From Apium graveolens (lineage: Eukaryota; Streptophyta; Magnoliopsida; Apiales; Apiaceae), in NCBI RefSeq assembly GCF_009905375.1, contig NC_133648.1, positions 91,080,631-91,144,630 of the forward strand: a stretch of DNA of 64,000 nt, read 5' to 3'. Positions 12,516 to 24,358 of this stretch are shown one piece after another. The notes below the pieces were generated by a model. That model had not been told where the DNA came from. It saw only the letters and a program-made list of their open reading frames with translations, and ran no database searches. Numbering within the stretch: position 1 is the first letter of the stretch; each line of letters begins with the position of its first letter. Both the position numbers and the translations under genes were made by a program.

Positions 12516-13326
12516 TCTTTTTAGAAACATGAGAAAGGCCGTGTTCTACAAGAACGGTCTCCCTGATAAGATTCCAAGAATGGGAAGTCCCATTATCTTG
12601 AGTAAGGAGGTTGAAAGCTCTGATCTCCTCCTCAGACAAAACTATATCATTAGGGCTCTCATATACGGCTAGCCCAAAAGACGAGCGAAATAGGGTGCCC
12701 CAATCGCCACCCTCCCAAATAACGTACAGACGATCTTTCTTCCACCCCAAATTGTTGTCAGGGATGGACTTCCCGTTCACTATGTGGGGAACGGTTGGGT
12801 GCTGGTTTAAAGAAACCCACCCCGGATTCTTGTCAGGACTATTCTTGAACTGGAAAATCTTTCTGAAAACAGCAACAGAGGTAGAGACATTGTGCTTGGC
12901 GCATTGCGACAGATAGAACAGAATCAACCTCCAAGAGTTAGGAGGGAGTTGGCAGGGGCTGATGCCCACATCAGCTAGCAAAACAAGGATAAATGGGTGA
13001 AAGGGGAGTCTGATACCTACCCTTAGAATATCCCTGTAGACGCATAGTGCGTCCTTCCTCCACTGACAGGCCCTGTCGTCCGGACCTGCAAGAACTAGCT
13101 TGAAAGGATCCTTGATTTTGAAACAACCAGTCGACTTGTCCAGCTCCTTTGGATCCCGCAAGGCACTGATATGGTCGTGCGCGTCTAGATGCGCATCAGA
13201 CGGGTACTCGTCCCCTCGTGTGTTGATCATATCGATCAAGGAAGTGTACCTTGATCGAATGGGGAATTCATTGGACTTTCTGGCCACATTCATCTTGGCC
13301 AAACGAGTCATTTTCTTATCAGCCAT

Positions 13327-13409
13327 CTGAAAAAAGGTCACATAAGGAGACAATTTAAAACGCAAACTATGCAAAAACAAGCACAAGAAGAAAAAGGGAG
13401 AAGTGTTAC
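13327..13409 (-). other. Probable 5'UTR intron of Gyp1 antisense gene
   Basis: On the minus strand TTCAG|GTAACAC begins and CCTTTTTTCAG ends an 83-nt T-rich interval that stops exactly at the start ATG. Both splice borders are good matches to plant consensus. No such intron is obvious in Gyp2. Confidence 0.5.
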
Positions 13410-13548
13410 CTGAAGTAATGCACCTAAAAAAAAGGCTTTGGGGCTTAAAATACTTCGACCTACTGTTATTTCTCTGAGATTCTTAACAGAAGAAAAAAAA
13501 GAAGGAGAATTTAGAAATGAGAAAGTGAGCAATAGACTCTACTCACTC

Positions 13549-13560
13549 CTTTATATAGGA
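13549..13560 (-). promoter_or_regulatory. TATA box of Gyp1 antisense gene
   Basis: On the minus strand this reads CTCCTATATAAAGGAG, a TATA box inside a short inverted repeat, about 225 bp before the ATG. Gyp2 has CTCTATATAAGAGG in the same relative place, so the antisense gene appears to have its own conserved core promoter. Confidence 0.65.
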
Positions 13561-13753
13561 GAAAAAGTGAAGTTGAAGGGACAAAAAGCCCAGTAAAGAT
13601 AAAGGCCCAAAGAAAAAAGCCCAGAAATGGAACATTCCATAATATTCCAAAGAATTCCAAAGAAATTAAATAAAAATTCCCGAGAATTCTAGAGAATTCT
13701 AAAGAAGGTGTTTTAATATATTAAAGCCCATATTAATAAGAGGCCCAATGGGA

Positions 13754-13905
13754 GGCCCAAATCCAATTAGGATTTGGAAAAATAAAAGGCCCAAATCCAA
13801 TTAGGATTTGGAAAAATACAAGGCCCAAATCCAATTAAGATTTGGAAAATAGAAGGCCCAAATCCAATTAGGATTTGGAAAAATAGAAGGCCCAAATCAA
13901 ATCCC
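13754..13905. repeat. 34-bp tandem repeat in Gyp1 3' region
   Basis: About 4.5 copies of a unit starting ggcccaaatccaatta, with unit starts at 13754, 13788, 13822, 13854 and 13889. Each unit holds the inverted pair aatcc/ggatt. It lies just upstream of the antisense gene promoter. Confidence 0.88.
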
Positions 13906-13965
13906 TAAAAAAGATAAGGCCCAAACAAGGCCCAATCCAAATTGGATGAGAAGGAAGCCCAATAA

Positions 13966-14230
13966 GACCAGGATTGAGGTCGAATTCTAGGTCATGAATT
14001 CTGCTCGAATTCTTTCGAATAGACACCCGAAAATTACGGGTATAATAGACCAGGATTGAGGTCGAATTTCAAGTCATGAATTCTGCTCGAATTCTTTCGA
14101 ACATACACCCGAAAATTACGGGTATAATAGACCAGGATTGAGGTTGAATTTCAAGTTGTGAATTCTATTCGAATTCTTTCGAACAGACGCCCAAAAATTA
14201 CGGGTATAATAGAACATGATTAAGGTTGAA
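13966..14230. repeat. 82-bp tandem repeat in Gyp1 3' region
   Basis: Just over three copies of a unit starting gaccaggattgaggtc and ending around ccgaaaattacgggtat, with starts at 13966, 14048, 14130 and 14212 (exactly 82 bp apart). Confidence 0.88.
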
Positions 14231-14323
14231 AGCCAGACTAGGATTGAGGTCAAATTCCTGAATCAAGCACAATATTTTTCAAGAATGGGTGCAGAAACCT
14301 AGACTAAAATCCAGGTCGAATAA

Positions 14324-14625
14324 TCGACTAGGATCCTGGTCGGAACCCAGGTCGTGAATCCTAGTCGAAACCTAACGACCAGGAAGCAAATAAGCACAGA
14401 AGTCTCGACTAAGATCTAGGTCGAAGGTTCGACTAGGATCCTGGTCAAAACCCAAGTCATGGATCCTAGTCGAAACCTAACGACCAGGAAGCAAAGAAAG
14501 ACACTAGTTTTCGACCAAAATCCAGGTCGAAGGTTCGACTAGGATCCTGGTCGAAATCCAGGTCGTGGATCCTAGTCGAAGTCCTTTGACCAGGATTTGA
14601 AAGCTGGCCCAAAATTCGACTAGGA
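14324..14625. repeat. About 105-bp tandem repeat with internal hairpin arms
   Basis: About three copies, with starts at 14324, 14429 and 14535. Each unit contains TTCGACTAGGATCC followed about 30 bp later by its inverse GGATCCTAGTCGAA, so each unit can fold into a stem. Confidence 0.85.
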
Positions 14626-14903
14626 TCCTAGTCGAAGAAGGGCTGAAAATTTGAGAATATTTGTGAAAATTGCAGAAAATTTGAAAAAATCTCGGGAAAA
14701 AGGGAAAATTCCTGAAAAATACCAAAAAATTCCTAAAAATAGGGAGAAGGTAAGAAAATAGAAAGGGAAATTTTTAAACGACCTTAAAGCCGCGTACAAG
14801 GAAAATCGTTGTAAATATGTAGGTCGCTCTACACTTTACGCAAAACGATACCCTGAAAGGGAATGAATGAACTTAACTTTTGCGGAATCTTATACGGTTT
14901 CCC
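14626..14903 (+). other. Gyp1 3' untranslated region before the polypurine tract
   Basis: It consists of A-rich imperfect repeats (aaaattt/gggaaaa) followed by a short segment with gtaggtcgctctacac, which is also conserved in Gyp2 near 25440-25465 on the opposite strand. No ORF. Confidence 0.6.
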
Positions 14904-14920
14904 AAAAGTTGGGGGGCAAA
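14904..14920 (+). other. Gyp1 polypurine tract
   Basis: aaaagttggggggcaaa lies directly before the 3' LTR and is identical in Gyp2 (25355-25371, minus). It is the expected plus-strand primer site. Confidence 0.85.
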
Positions 14921-15503
14921 TGATAGGGATAAACAAATCCTGATTGTGTAATTAAATATCACAGTAATTATACATGATTTGGGCTGCTAGGCCCAATAAG
15001 AAGATGTATAACATTCAGACCGAAAAGGTTAACACATTGATCATGCCTGATGGACCAGATCAGGCCTGATGGAACAAAGAAGGCCCAAAAACCCTGAATA
15101 ATAATTAATTATGAAATTAATTAATAAGGGAAAAATCAGCTACTGAGAAGAGTCCCAATAAGGATATAAATCCTTGCAGATTAGCCTCTAAGGGACCTAG
15201 AAGGATAAGGAATCAGTTTCCTACTATATAGGACTCCAAAGTCCATTCTAATTCTGAAACTTGGCTACCAAGTCTCCTATACCAAGTCCAATTCAAGGAC
15301 CACCAACATCTATATAAGGGGTCTCACCCCACAAATCAAAACTACATTTTTTGGCTTGATTCTCTAATTCACAAAGATACGTAGGCATCTCGTAAAGGCA
15401 GAGTTAAGCTACGAAACACGAGAGCAGCCATTAAAGGCCTTGAGCTTCCGAACCTTAGCAATAAATACAGCATATAATAACCTTAATTTTTTTATCCATA
15501 ACA
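14921..15503 (+). repeat. Gyp1 3' LTR
   Basis: It starts TGATAGGGATAAACAAATC and ends ccataaca. The target duplicate acatc follows at 15504-15508. It contains the same TATA box as the 5' LTR. Confidence 0.93.
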
Positions 15504-15508
15504 ACATC

Positions 15509-16361
15509 ATTGCTACCCAAGTAATAATAATTGAATCGGTGATCGATTAAACCTTTAATGAATAATGTACAATGTAATATAATCCCTTTAACCAAATATT
15601 ATAGATTAAACTAGGGCCATGTAATGTGTCATCCTCATCATAGTTTAATCCAAGTTTCCTTGATCAATGAGTAGACTATCATATCAAATCAACATTTGAG
15701 CGTGGCCACGCATTTCGTAGTCTAGCTCACACAAGAGGCCAATAATATCACTCCTAAAATAGGAGGGTTAAATCCCATCTAGATTATTCATATTTCTCAT
15801 ACGATTCATAATATGCTCAATGTCCACTTTTATTATTACCCGGTCTAGGATAACTTTTAATGGAATCAATGTATATTAATTCTCGTATAGAAATATAATA
15901 ATTTTAGGTCTAAGGACCATTACATCATTATCAATGTGAGAATTACTTATGACACAACAGACATGTATAATCTCACATCGGGTCTGTCCAACACCATGTA
16001 CATATACATCTGCCTGTGTTTTTAACTTTAGTATCACTATAGCTATGATCAATGAGATGTGATCATCAGTCAACAAACACACCAGTTTTCATGTATTATT
16101 ATTGTCCCTTATAATAATACTCGACTAGGGTCCTTTAGGAATATTGATACTATTCTCATAATCTCATTTCTAAGTCACGTACTTAGAGATATAGAATTGC
16201 ATATCATATTCCAAGGACATTTATTAATCTAACATTTATATCGCAGTAAATTAAGAAATAATAAATTATAAAGGGAATAATCGATAGAACATAAACATTA
16301 ATTATCCTAATATCTTAAATTAAAACATCATAGTGTTGTCTCTAGGGCACAAACACTAACA
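15509..16361 (-). repeat. Cop1 LTR, distal segment
   Basis: This continues the LTR after Gyp1 and its second acatc copy (15504-15508). On the minus strand the LTR starts TGTTAGTGTTTGTGCCC at 16361. Both parts together give an LTR of about 1.55 kb with TG/CA ends. Confidence 0.8.
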
Positions 16362-16478
16362 TAAGTTCATCCGTCGAGACTATTTTAGAACATCCATCGA
16401 GATCTACAAAAATACTAAGTTAAATCTACTAAGGTGTTTTGTTCAACTTATCATCAAGTTCATAACATATTCTTAACA
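16362..16478 (-). repeat. Cop2 3' LTR fragment
   Basis: On the minus strand it starts TGTTAAGAATATG at 16478, directly after a purine run (tgagggagat). It contains the gacggatg word near 16367-16376 and stops where Cop1 begins. Confidence 0.65.
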
Positions 16479-16602
16479 ATCTCCCTCAATTTATGTCTAC
16501 TAGAATTGTAGCCATAAATTAAGAGAAACTTGATGATAACAAAACACCCTAAATGTTCAGATTGAATTATGGTAGATAAAACTAGTAAGTGCTACAATTT
16601 AT

Positions 16603-17917
16603 TTAAAATTTAAATAAAGTAGATGTAGATGTAGACGGGTTGGGAATGTAATCTTCCATCTTATCATCATTGAAGTCCAATCTTCTTTTGGGAAGTATTT
16701 TGTATCTGAACTTCCTTGTCTGTTGAGGTTCATTTTGCATTTTCTGATCCTGAGCTTTAGCTATCACAGGTTGCTTCTCAGAAATCTCAGTTGCAGTTTT
16801 CACAACTTGGAAATTGGCTACTATAGCAGCTTGATTTTTCTCCTATTTGAGCTTTATAGCATCTAAAGCAACTTGCTTCTTTTCTTGTTTAATCCTCTCA
16901 TTTTATTCCTTCTTAGCTTCTGCAAACTCAGGGTGTCCATCCACCACACAGATTTCTTTTCCATTCCTGTAGATTTTAGCAATTCTTCTCTTTAGAATTG
17001 AGTCAGTTGGATCTTTGAAGAATGCAATGGACCTTGCCAACAACTTTATTTCATCTGGCCTTAGAGTCTCAAACATAAGATCCAAGGGATTTTTGTCAGA
17101 TGATTTTGGATATTTTCTCTTGGCTTCAAAACCAGGTTGGCTTTTGGAGACTTTATACATGAAGGTTGGCCCTTTTCCAAATTACCTAGACTCATTTCAT
17201 TCACAAAAATTTGTTTGAATTGAGAGAAGTGATGAAAGATTTTTTTTTTTGGTTTCTCAATTGGACCAAATTTCTTTATGATTTCATCATCAATTTTCCT
17301 TCATTTGTCATCCAGTTCCTTCTCAACTGCTGCAACATCCAGCTTCTTGAAATTTATATTTGATTCTAACTTAGCAGCATCTATTTGGATCAGATCAATG
17401 TTGTCCAAGACTGGTGGCTTAAGAAAAGTAATTTCTGGCATAATTACTTGATTGACTTGTATGTTTAGCACATTCTTCCCCTCACATTGGCTCCCCTTGG
17501 CTAACTGGAACAAGTGAATCTTTCCCCTTTTTGTTAGTATCAAGTTGAGTGGAGGTAGAAGTTTGTGTAACCACTAACTTTTAAAGTAACTGAGTTTGTT
17601 GGGCTTGATGTAAATGGATTGTTGTGATAGAAGCTTCCAATGTCTTGAGTCTTGTGTCCAAAGATTCCACTTTGCTGGCCATATCAGAATTTTTCCTGAG
17701 TTGTCTGTTAATGTCAAGCATGATTGTGTTGGGAAACTTAACATCTAGCCTGTCATTAACATCCTTCTTGACTTGATCAATTTCTTTCTTTAGCTCAGTG
17801 ACATCCATAGACTGTTTGAGAGATTGAATTTGATGTAGTTTGAGAGAATTTAAGTGTGCTTATAGAAGTTTCTTGGTGTTGGCATTTATGGTAGTTTGAA
17901 GAGCTGTCTGAGTTTGT
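16603..17917 (-). pseudogene. Cop2 accessory gene, 3' half (coiled-coil and Lys-rich C-terminus)
   Basis: Minus-strand reading segments 17808-17581, 17543-17301, 17160-16903 and 16803-16603 are successive pieces of one protein in shifted frames. They hold a heptad-like segment (MDVTELKKEIDQVKKDVND, then LDTRLKTLEASI), a middle part (ITFLKPPVLDNIDLIQID), a block DEIKLLARSIAFFKDPTD and a basic tail ending at 16603. Together with 24222-21825 this makes an accessory protein of roughly 1100 codons located between pol and the 3' LTR, the env position. The gene is broken by frameshifts and by Sol1. I do not know its function. Confidence 0.65.
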
Positions 17918-17922
17918 TGAAT

Positions 17923-20900
17923 TGTGGCGCCCCCAAATACGGGGTCACGATTGGGTGTCACTACACAACTTTAAATAATAATAAAAACTTGTATATTAAA
18001 ATAATATACAGATAACCCCTCATATTCAGGATCGCTTACAGGTTATAGTATGAAACAAGAATCTAACCTTCTAAAATTTACATTGTCTAAATACAATTTC
18101 ATTACCTCACTACTAATTTCCTTGTATTGACCACTCCAATATTTCCACATTTTTTCAGCTGAAAACTCACCACTTTTGCTGTCTACTAAAAGCTATTCAC
18201 CTTGCCCTTATTTGATACTGAAAGAAATAAGAGTTCACAAAGCAAGAGTGAGCCAAAAATGCCCAGCAAGTATCATAAATGGTTTCCAGATATCAGATCA
18301 GAAAATTCCTGGAAACGATTGTTGTATGATTTTAAAAATGACTTTACATATTTAAATAGTTGAGCGGACAAAATAGCGGCCCTCATTGGCCTTTAATCAT
18401 AAATCACGTTTTTCCGTAAAAGGACAGTAATCATTTCAATAGTTCATCCTTTTGAAATTTATAATTATGAATTATTCGGAAAGGAATGTTATTAATGGGG
18501 ATCAACAATAAATTAGACTGGACACTAGAAACTAACGTATGCACTATAACCTGCTGATTAGTCAGGATACAGTGCGGATCTATACCCAACTACATAGACC
18601 CAACCGACATATTGGGTACCCAGGCAACTAGGGCCTAAGGGTCTGGTTCATCCCTGACCCATAGGATCCAGCTTATCACTGGTCCTAATAGTAACCGTCC
18701 AGCCTGTAGAGTATTTTGATATCAAATCATTTTGATTTTCAAAACATCCCAAATTAGGGTTCGTAAATAACCCGAACGAATAGGTATTTGCTCAAGAGAG
18801 CAATCGAATTATAGGAACAATAACGGGAAGAACTGGCATAATAAGAGTAATTGCAGCGAAATATAAAACAGTTAACTATTCTGAACTTAGAATAGGAGCG
18901 AATAAATATTTGCAGTATTTAAGGAGAAAGGTTAGGAATACTTGCAGTATTTAAAAGAAAGTTTGGGAATACTTGCCTCAATTGATAATCTACTGATCTT
19001 TAACTAGCTGCCATAACATTCAGTCCTGTTGCATCTGCATTCCTCTTGACAGGCTACTTGACTTTTCTTATCATTTACCCTCTTAGGTTTATCTTTATTC
19101 TGAATCCACTCGTTTTAGTACTACACGCAATCAGGCTTTACTTCTACAATCTCTATCTGGCTTTGAACGTCTCGCACTATGTGCATCTATCATAAATAAT
19201 GCTATTCAATGAACTGACAATATATAATTGACTAGTCTATACACTTATCCCTATCGTCTACCCGCCCAATAATAATATATAAGAATCACACCTCATTCAG
19301 ATAACGTTTAAAAGACACGCTGACTCATTATTCACATAATACGTACACATAGGGCATGTAATCATATTATCCATAAAACACATAATCATGTAATTCATGT
19401 AGCACATAAGTTGAATCGACAAAAGATAGGTCTTAATATGTTTAGAATTAAAATCGGGTCAAAAAGAAAATTCTATCGATCAATAACCAACTCAGAATAA
19501 TTCCTAAAACAAACACCCTTTTTATACAAAAGAATTTAGGTCTCGAAAATATTTTTAATAGAAGCAGAATATTTTTCTGAGTCTAGAGGCGTTCGTTTCG
19601 TATTAAACGGACGAACGGTGATTTATTATGAATTTTTGAACATTTTTCGGAATTAAAACGGTCTCCGAATCATTTAATAATTAAATATTAGGCTTCGAAC
19701 ACCCGAATTTGATTTAAAAATAATTATCGAGCCTTGAAAATAATTTAAATTAATATTTTAAAGCTCAATACCATTTTTCAGAATTTTTAAATCAATTTTA
19801 AATAATCAAATCTAATTAAATAATCAATTAAAAGTAATTAATAACTAATTAAATTAATTAATCAATTAATATTTAAATTAATTGACTAATTAAATAATTA
19901 ATTATCAACTAAAATTAATTAACTAAATAATTTGGATTTATTTTTGGAATTAAAATAAATTTTCAGAATTAAAAATAATGATTTTCGGAATTTTAAATAA
20001 TAAAAACCATTTTCTGAAAATAAAATAAAAAGAAAATATAATTTTGGAAAGTTTTGGAAACAGAAATATCATTTTTGTAAATTTTTAAAATCACAGGGAC
20101 TGATTTATAAGATTCTGCAAACTAGGAGGGCAAAGTGGTAATTACACCATCTTCTTCCTCCTTCTACCGACTCCGGCGGCTGGCAGCCATAGCCGCCGCC
20201 TGGAGCTTTTCCGGCCATCGGAAAAATAAACCGGCAAGGCCCGGTTTTGGGTAAAAACGACTCGATTTCTGCTGGTTTTCAGGCCAAAATCAGTCTACGC
20301 TAACCCAGCAACACAGACTGAACAACAGGGAAGCAAAACGACCCCTGGATCGTTGTCTCCGGCTGGTAATAGCCATTAAAGCTGGCAACAATAACAAAAT
20401 CCGGCGAGGTCCAATTTTAGTCAATACTCAACCAAAACTCACTATTCCAGTGTCAAAATAAAGCCAAGAACGATTACAAACTATTCATATCATCACAAAC
20501 AATCAAAAACCACTAAATCATAAAACCCCAAATTTTGACATAAACCCTAATTTAAGGAATTAACAAATTACCTATCGTTCGAATTATCTGATGGCATAAA
20601 CAGAAAGAGCATGAAAATCTGAACATTTTGGTTACTCATACTTCAAAAACTGAGATCTGCATCACCCTCAAATTTGGGTTTGATTCTCAGTATTCTTCAA
20701 GAACACCAAGAACACATATTCAAATAATTTTCAGAAAATCAAACCTTAATTTCTATATGATATTGAACTCTATTTTTGAAGTATAATATATGAATTGACC
20801 AGAAAAACATGCTCTACAACATGGAATCATCAAAATACTCAAATAATCAAGTCTGCAAAAATTCATATTTTATTCACTAAATAATTCGAAATTAAATAAT

Positions 20901-21819
20901 TAAATAAGAAAATAACCTTGATTTCTGGGCAAACATTGATGATTGATTCAGAAAGAAGATTTTGAGAGCTTCGTTTTGATATGCTGCACACCCGAATCGG
21001 AGTTCGATAACGCCTTCGTTCGTACGATTGATTCTTAAGAACGTATTGGTTTTCTAGGGTTTTCTCTTTATTTACGGTATTTTTAACTGGTTGCAAATGA
21101 ATAAACGAAATAAATGAAATAAGAAATTGGCTATTTATATTTACGGAATATTGGTTCGTTCTGGATCGTTAAATTAGTTGCTTAGCCGCTAAGTAACTAC
21201 AAAATGATCCAAAAATAGATTACTTAGCCGCTAAGTAACTATAAAAATGATACAATTTAATACCAGAATTGGATAATTATCAAAACCGGGCTTCTCATAA
21301 AACACCATATATGAAAATAATGTAAAAATATCCCGTCTCTCTAGAATACGGGTTTTGTTGATTTATAGAAATGCTTATCGTATCGAAAATCTTGCGCCGG
21401 GCCGCGCACGGGTCAAACCGTAATCCGGATCGAAAAAGTCAAAACACGGAAAATGTCCGTAATTACCATATTAGGTTAGGAAGGAGTTTTCGGAAGAGTT
21501 TCGGGTTGTAAAAACGTAAAAACGGTTGAAGTCGGACGATTCCCGGCTTTATCAAATAATTTTCTAATTTTTCAGAAAATAACTAATAATACATAAATTA
21601 TTATAAAATCATATAACACTCCAAAAATTACCATAAAAATATCTTAATTATCTATATTTTATTCTGGACATATTAAAATTAATATACTCACATTTTATCA
21701 TATACAAACATCCAAATATTATTATCAATCATCAGATAATTCACCAAAAATTCATATAATATTCACATAACAATCAGACATTGATATAAATAATTATACG
21801 ATATTTCCCGGATGTTACA
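17923..21819 (-). mobile_element. Sol1: 3.9-kb solo LTR (Tekay/Del-like)
   Basis: The 3897-bp unit starts TGTGGCGCCCCC and ends GGATGTTACA (TG...CA), flanked by the perfect 5-bp duplication tgaat (17918-17922 and 21820-21824). It holds no gag-pol, no internal PBS and no second LTR, so it is a solo LTR left by recombination. Its size and the TGTAACA start on the minus strand fit Tekay/Del chromoviruses. A TATA-like run on the minus strand near 21130-21145 (AAATATAAATAGCC) suggests minus orientation. It interrupts the Cop2 accessory gene. Confidence 0.8.
21181..21246. repeat. Palindromic direct repeat inside Sol1
   Basis: The 19-bp word cttagccgctaagtaacta occurs twice, at 21181 and 21223 (42 bp apart). 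Each contains the near-perfect palindrome CTTAGCCGCTAAG. It lies just upstream of the TATA-like run when read on the minus strand, a plausible place for a regulatory repeat. Confidence 0.7.
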
Positions 21820-21824
21820 TGAAT

Positions 21825-24222
21825 GATGTGAGATAGAGTAGATTTGAAGTGGTGCTCATCACATATCTTGGAAAATACCCAAGATGGCATCCTTGATCTT
21901 GAGCTAGGGCCTGCTTCTCCCCCTATGTCTATTAGCTCTTCTTCATCATCATCTTCATCCCCAAATAAATCCTCAGAACAATGTCATCACCAGCTGTGGG
22001 TGGCATGGTTGTGATGGCATCATTTCCCCTTTGCATTGAAGCAGTAGTATGAACTAAGTTTATCATCCTTTCAGTAGCCACATTATCCTGTTCAGCTAAA
22101 ACTTGATATGCTGACACAGGGTGAGTAAATGCCTCAGCTTCATAAGAAACAGAGTCTAAGATAGCTTGATACTCTTGCTGAAATAGCTGTTTTTTGTCAG
22201 CCTCATTGACATCCATTAACTCACTTACAATGGACTCTTCACATTCTGATGTACCTGCTTTTCTCTTATTATCTCTATGTTCTTGCATCAAGGGCTCCCC
22301 TTGGCTCACTACCCTCACACCCCCACCTTCACCTACCAAGGTGGAACTTCCCTCACTCACTTTTTCCAGGCTGGAAGAAATAGCCTGTATATTTTCTTTC
22401 TTTTCTTCTCCTTTTTCCGGAGAGCAGCTCATCCTTTCACTCTATTCACTCCCTTCCCTCAATCCTAGGAGTGATTGTACAACTACTAGCTCATCCATCG
22501 GGGTAGTAGTTAGGATAGCCGACGGATGACTGCTGTTAGGCACATCCATCGGGATATAATCACTAGCTGATGGATGAAGAGTATCCACCGGAATAGTGGA
22601 AATAATAGAGTTTGGAGTTGAAACTATTATGGACTCTGTGCAGATTGATGATAATTTAGGCAAAGAAGTCTCAACAGTTCCTGAAAGAATTGGCAAGTGA
22701 GCTAACAAATCATCTAAAAGATGATGTTCACTTGCACTGAATTTTGGCTTCTCCTACAAAGTTAAAGAAGGAGAATCAGGAAGTGATGTGTGAATCATGT
22801 CCACATCCATAGAATTGGTGGGAGAATTTTGTGTGTTCGGTGCTTCTATTGTTAAAGATTTTGGTTGTGAATCCATATTTATTGGAGTCACATCAAACTG
22901 AATTTGAGAAGGTGCAGTGACTGAGTCTTTAGCTGCAGTTTGCACTGTGTGTGATCCCTGTACATCCCCAAGTTTTCTAGACTTCTTCTTTCTTGTATAA
23001 GTTTGGGGTGAGTCTGTGTCCCTAACCCTTTTGGTCTGTGCTCCTGGTTGGGAGCTTGTTTTAGTAGTAGCATCCTTTTGGGAGGATGTAACTAGAGATG
23101 TGCTAATTTCCTTATTAAGCACCACAGTTTGTTGGGAAACTGTGGTGTGGCTAGGTTGGGTACACTCACCTCACCATCCTTATTCTTAGGGCTTCTTTGA
23201 TGTTCATCCTGTCCCTCACCAACCTCACTACCCTTCACACTCCCCTATTTGGTTTTGGTAGATTTTAAAACTGGCATATTTTGAGAGACACCAGAGTGTG
23301 GTTTCTTTGATTTGGATTTTGTTTCTTGGGTTGGCATTTGTTGGCTCATTGACACAGATTCCATAGCCATAATCAATGGCAAAGAAACTTGAGAGGTAGA
23401 ATGAGTAGGGACAGAAGTATTTACCTTACTTACCTGAGGGCCCTCAATGATAGGCAAATAGACAAGGGGCACCTCTTTGTGGTGATTGGATTTGTTTAAA
23501 TCTGCAATTACTCTTCTTTCTTGAAACCAACAATCCAGTTTGTTGGTTGGGTTCTCAATCACAAGATCCTCACAAAGATAGTTAGCATTAATCATAAGGA
23601 ATCTAGCATAATAAACATTCCTAGATCTCTTTTTAATCTCCCCTAACTTGTAACCTAACTCAAACATGATAGTATCACTAGAATTATAGTAATTATCAAT
23701 AACTAGCATGTAGAGCATGTTAATCATAGCAGTATTGACAAAATCAAAGTTGCTTATTTTACCAGAAAACACCTTGGTAACTACATCACACTGAAAACTC
23801 CACTCTTTCCTAAGACATAGTCGACTAATCTCACTTAATTTAGTTGTAGGAAGAACATAGCCAATAGAAATAAGAAAGTTAACTAAATCAGCATCTATGT
23901 GTGGTTTAGTAGTAGTGTTTTCAGGAATTTTAAAGCATGCTTGAATAGTATCACTGTTAATGCAAAATTCCTTACCTTTAATGGAAAAAGTTATGGTTTT
24001 GTCAGTTTCTTGAAACACAACAGTGGTCCACATCTCCTTCACAACTTCACAGTAGATTGTGGGTGATTCTAACATGGCATAGTTAAGTTTGCATCCCTTC
24101 AAAAAATCCATCATTTTGTGATAATCTTGAGAGGCTGGAATTTCTTTGTTCATAAGACCCACGAAGTTGTTCTTCTCATAAATGAATCCTGACTGAGACA
24201 TGATCTTGACAACTGGTGCCAT
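21825..24222 (-). pseudogene. Cop2 accessory gene, 5' half (env-position ORF)
   Basis: The start ATG is at 24222 (MAPVVKIM). The first 325 codons are open. A conserved N-terminal domain spans residues about 25-210: MMDFLKGCKLNYAMLESPTI, then CLRKEWSFQCDVVTKVF, then RNVYYARFL. A Ser/Thr/Pro/Lys-rich region follows. The first frame closes at 23245. The sequence continues in another frame from 23125 to 21932, with stops at 22754 and 22442. The domain is alignable with the Cop3 ORF at 43386-44446 and, from memory of the family, with ORFs downstream of pol in SIRE-like copia elements of Asteraceae. No signal peptide or clear membrane helix is visible in the open part. Confidence 0.7.
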
Positions 24223-24358
24223 TGTTAAGCAGGGAAAATTGCAGAAAGAAAGGGGATTTTGCTTTGAGGAAGAAGAGAGCAGTTAATTGCATACAGAAAG
24301 ATAAAAGCTAATATGAACTTGAAGTAAAGCTTTTATGTATTCTCAGATAAACGGGATA
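24223..24358 (-). other. 5' flank of Cop2 accessory gene
   Basis: On the minus strand this is a T-rich leader with a possible TATA-like word (ACATAAAAGC near 24330) ahead of the ATG. It continues beyond Sol2 at 35270. Confidence 0.4.

Larger units (their letters stand above)
11286..13326 (-). pseudogene. Gyp1 antisense spliced gene (PF04195-like protein with coiled coil)
   Basis: A gene on the strand opposite gag-pol. Exon A is 13326-12516 (ATG at 13326, MADKKMTRLAK), exon B 12428-12076 and exon C 11992-11286. Exon A carries a segment like PF04195 (GIRLPFHPFILVLL, then PPNSWRLILFYL). Exon C carries a coiled coil (KKLEEANQRIEALEAQL), a conserved FKDLIVEHDALLHP...CWDAAVEV block and a Ser/Glu-rich acidic tail. 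The intron A/B junction joins in phase. At B/C the phases differ by one base at the only AG, so this copy probably has a damaged acceptor. The gene is convergent with pol. The function of this family is unknown to me. Gyp2 has a homologue with introns at equivalent places. Confidence 0.75.
4609..15503 (+). mobile_element. Gyp1: Tat-like Ty3/gypsy element, full length, old and inactive
   Basis: This element of about 10.9 kb has two similar LTRs (4609-5189, 14921-15503), a 5-bp target duplication acatc (4604-4608 and 15504-15508), a PBS, gag, protease, RT, RNase H and integrase in gypsy order, an antisense spliced gene, three tandem-repeat blocks and a polypurine tract. Extra ORFs on the antisense strand and 3' tandem repeats are known from Tat-lineage elements. 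The LTRs differ at many sites, including a 10-bp indel near 4745, and gag-pol has 8 in-frame stops and about 3 frameshifts, so it is clearly older than its sister Gyp2. It is inserted in the LTR of Cop1. Confidence 0.95.
1..16361 (-). mobile_element. Cop1: Angela-like Ty1/copia element, 5' part only, interrupted by Gyp1
   Basis: The element is read on the minus strand: LTR (16361 down to 3908, split by Gyp1), primer-binding site, leader, gag remnant, then the start of integrase, which runs off the window at base 1. The LTR is bounded by TG...CA. Without the 10.9-kb insert it is about 1.55 kb long, which fits Angela-like copia elements. Coding parts are so decayed that no long ORF survives, so this is an old copy. 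It is inserted in the 3' LTR of Cop2. The bases after its end (taagt, 16362-16366) are the candidate target duplication, but the partner copy lies outside the window. The lineage assignment is inferred from LTR length and general look and is not certain. Confidence 0.8.

Noticed and set aside
15876..16082. Minus-strand ORF (68 codons) in the Cop1 LTR
   Set aside because: It lies within an LTR, with no similarity and no start context; chance.
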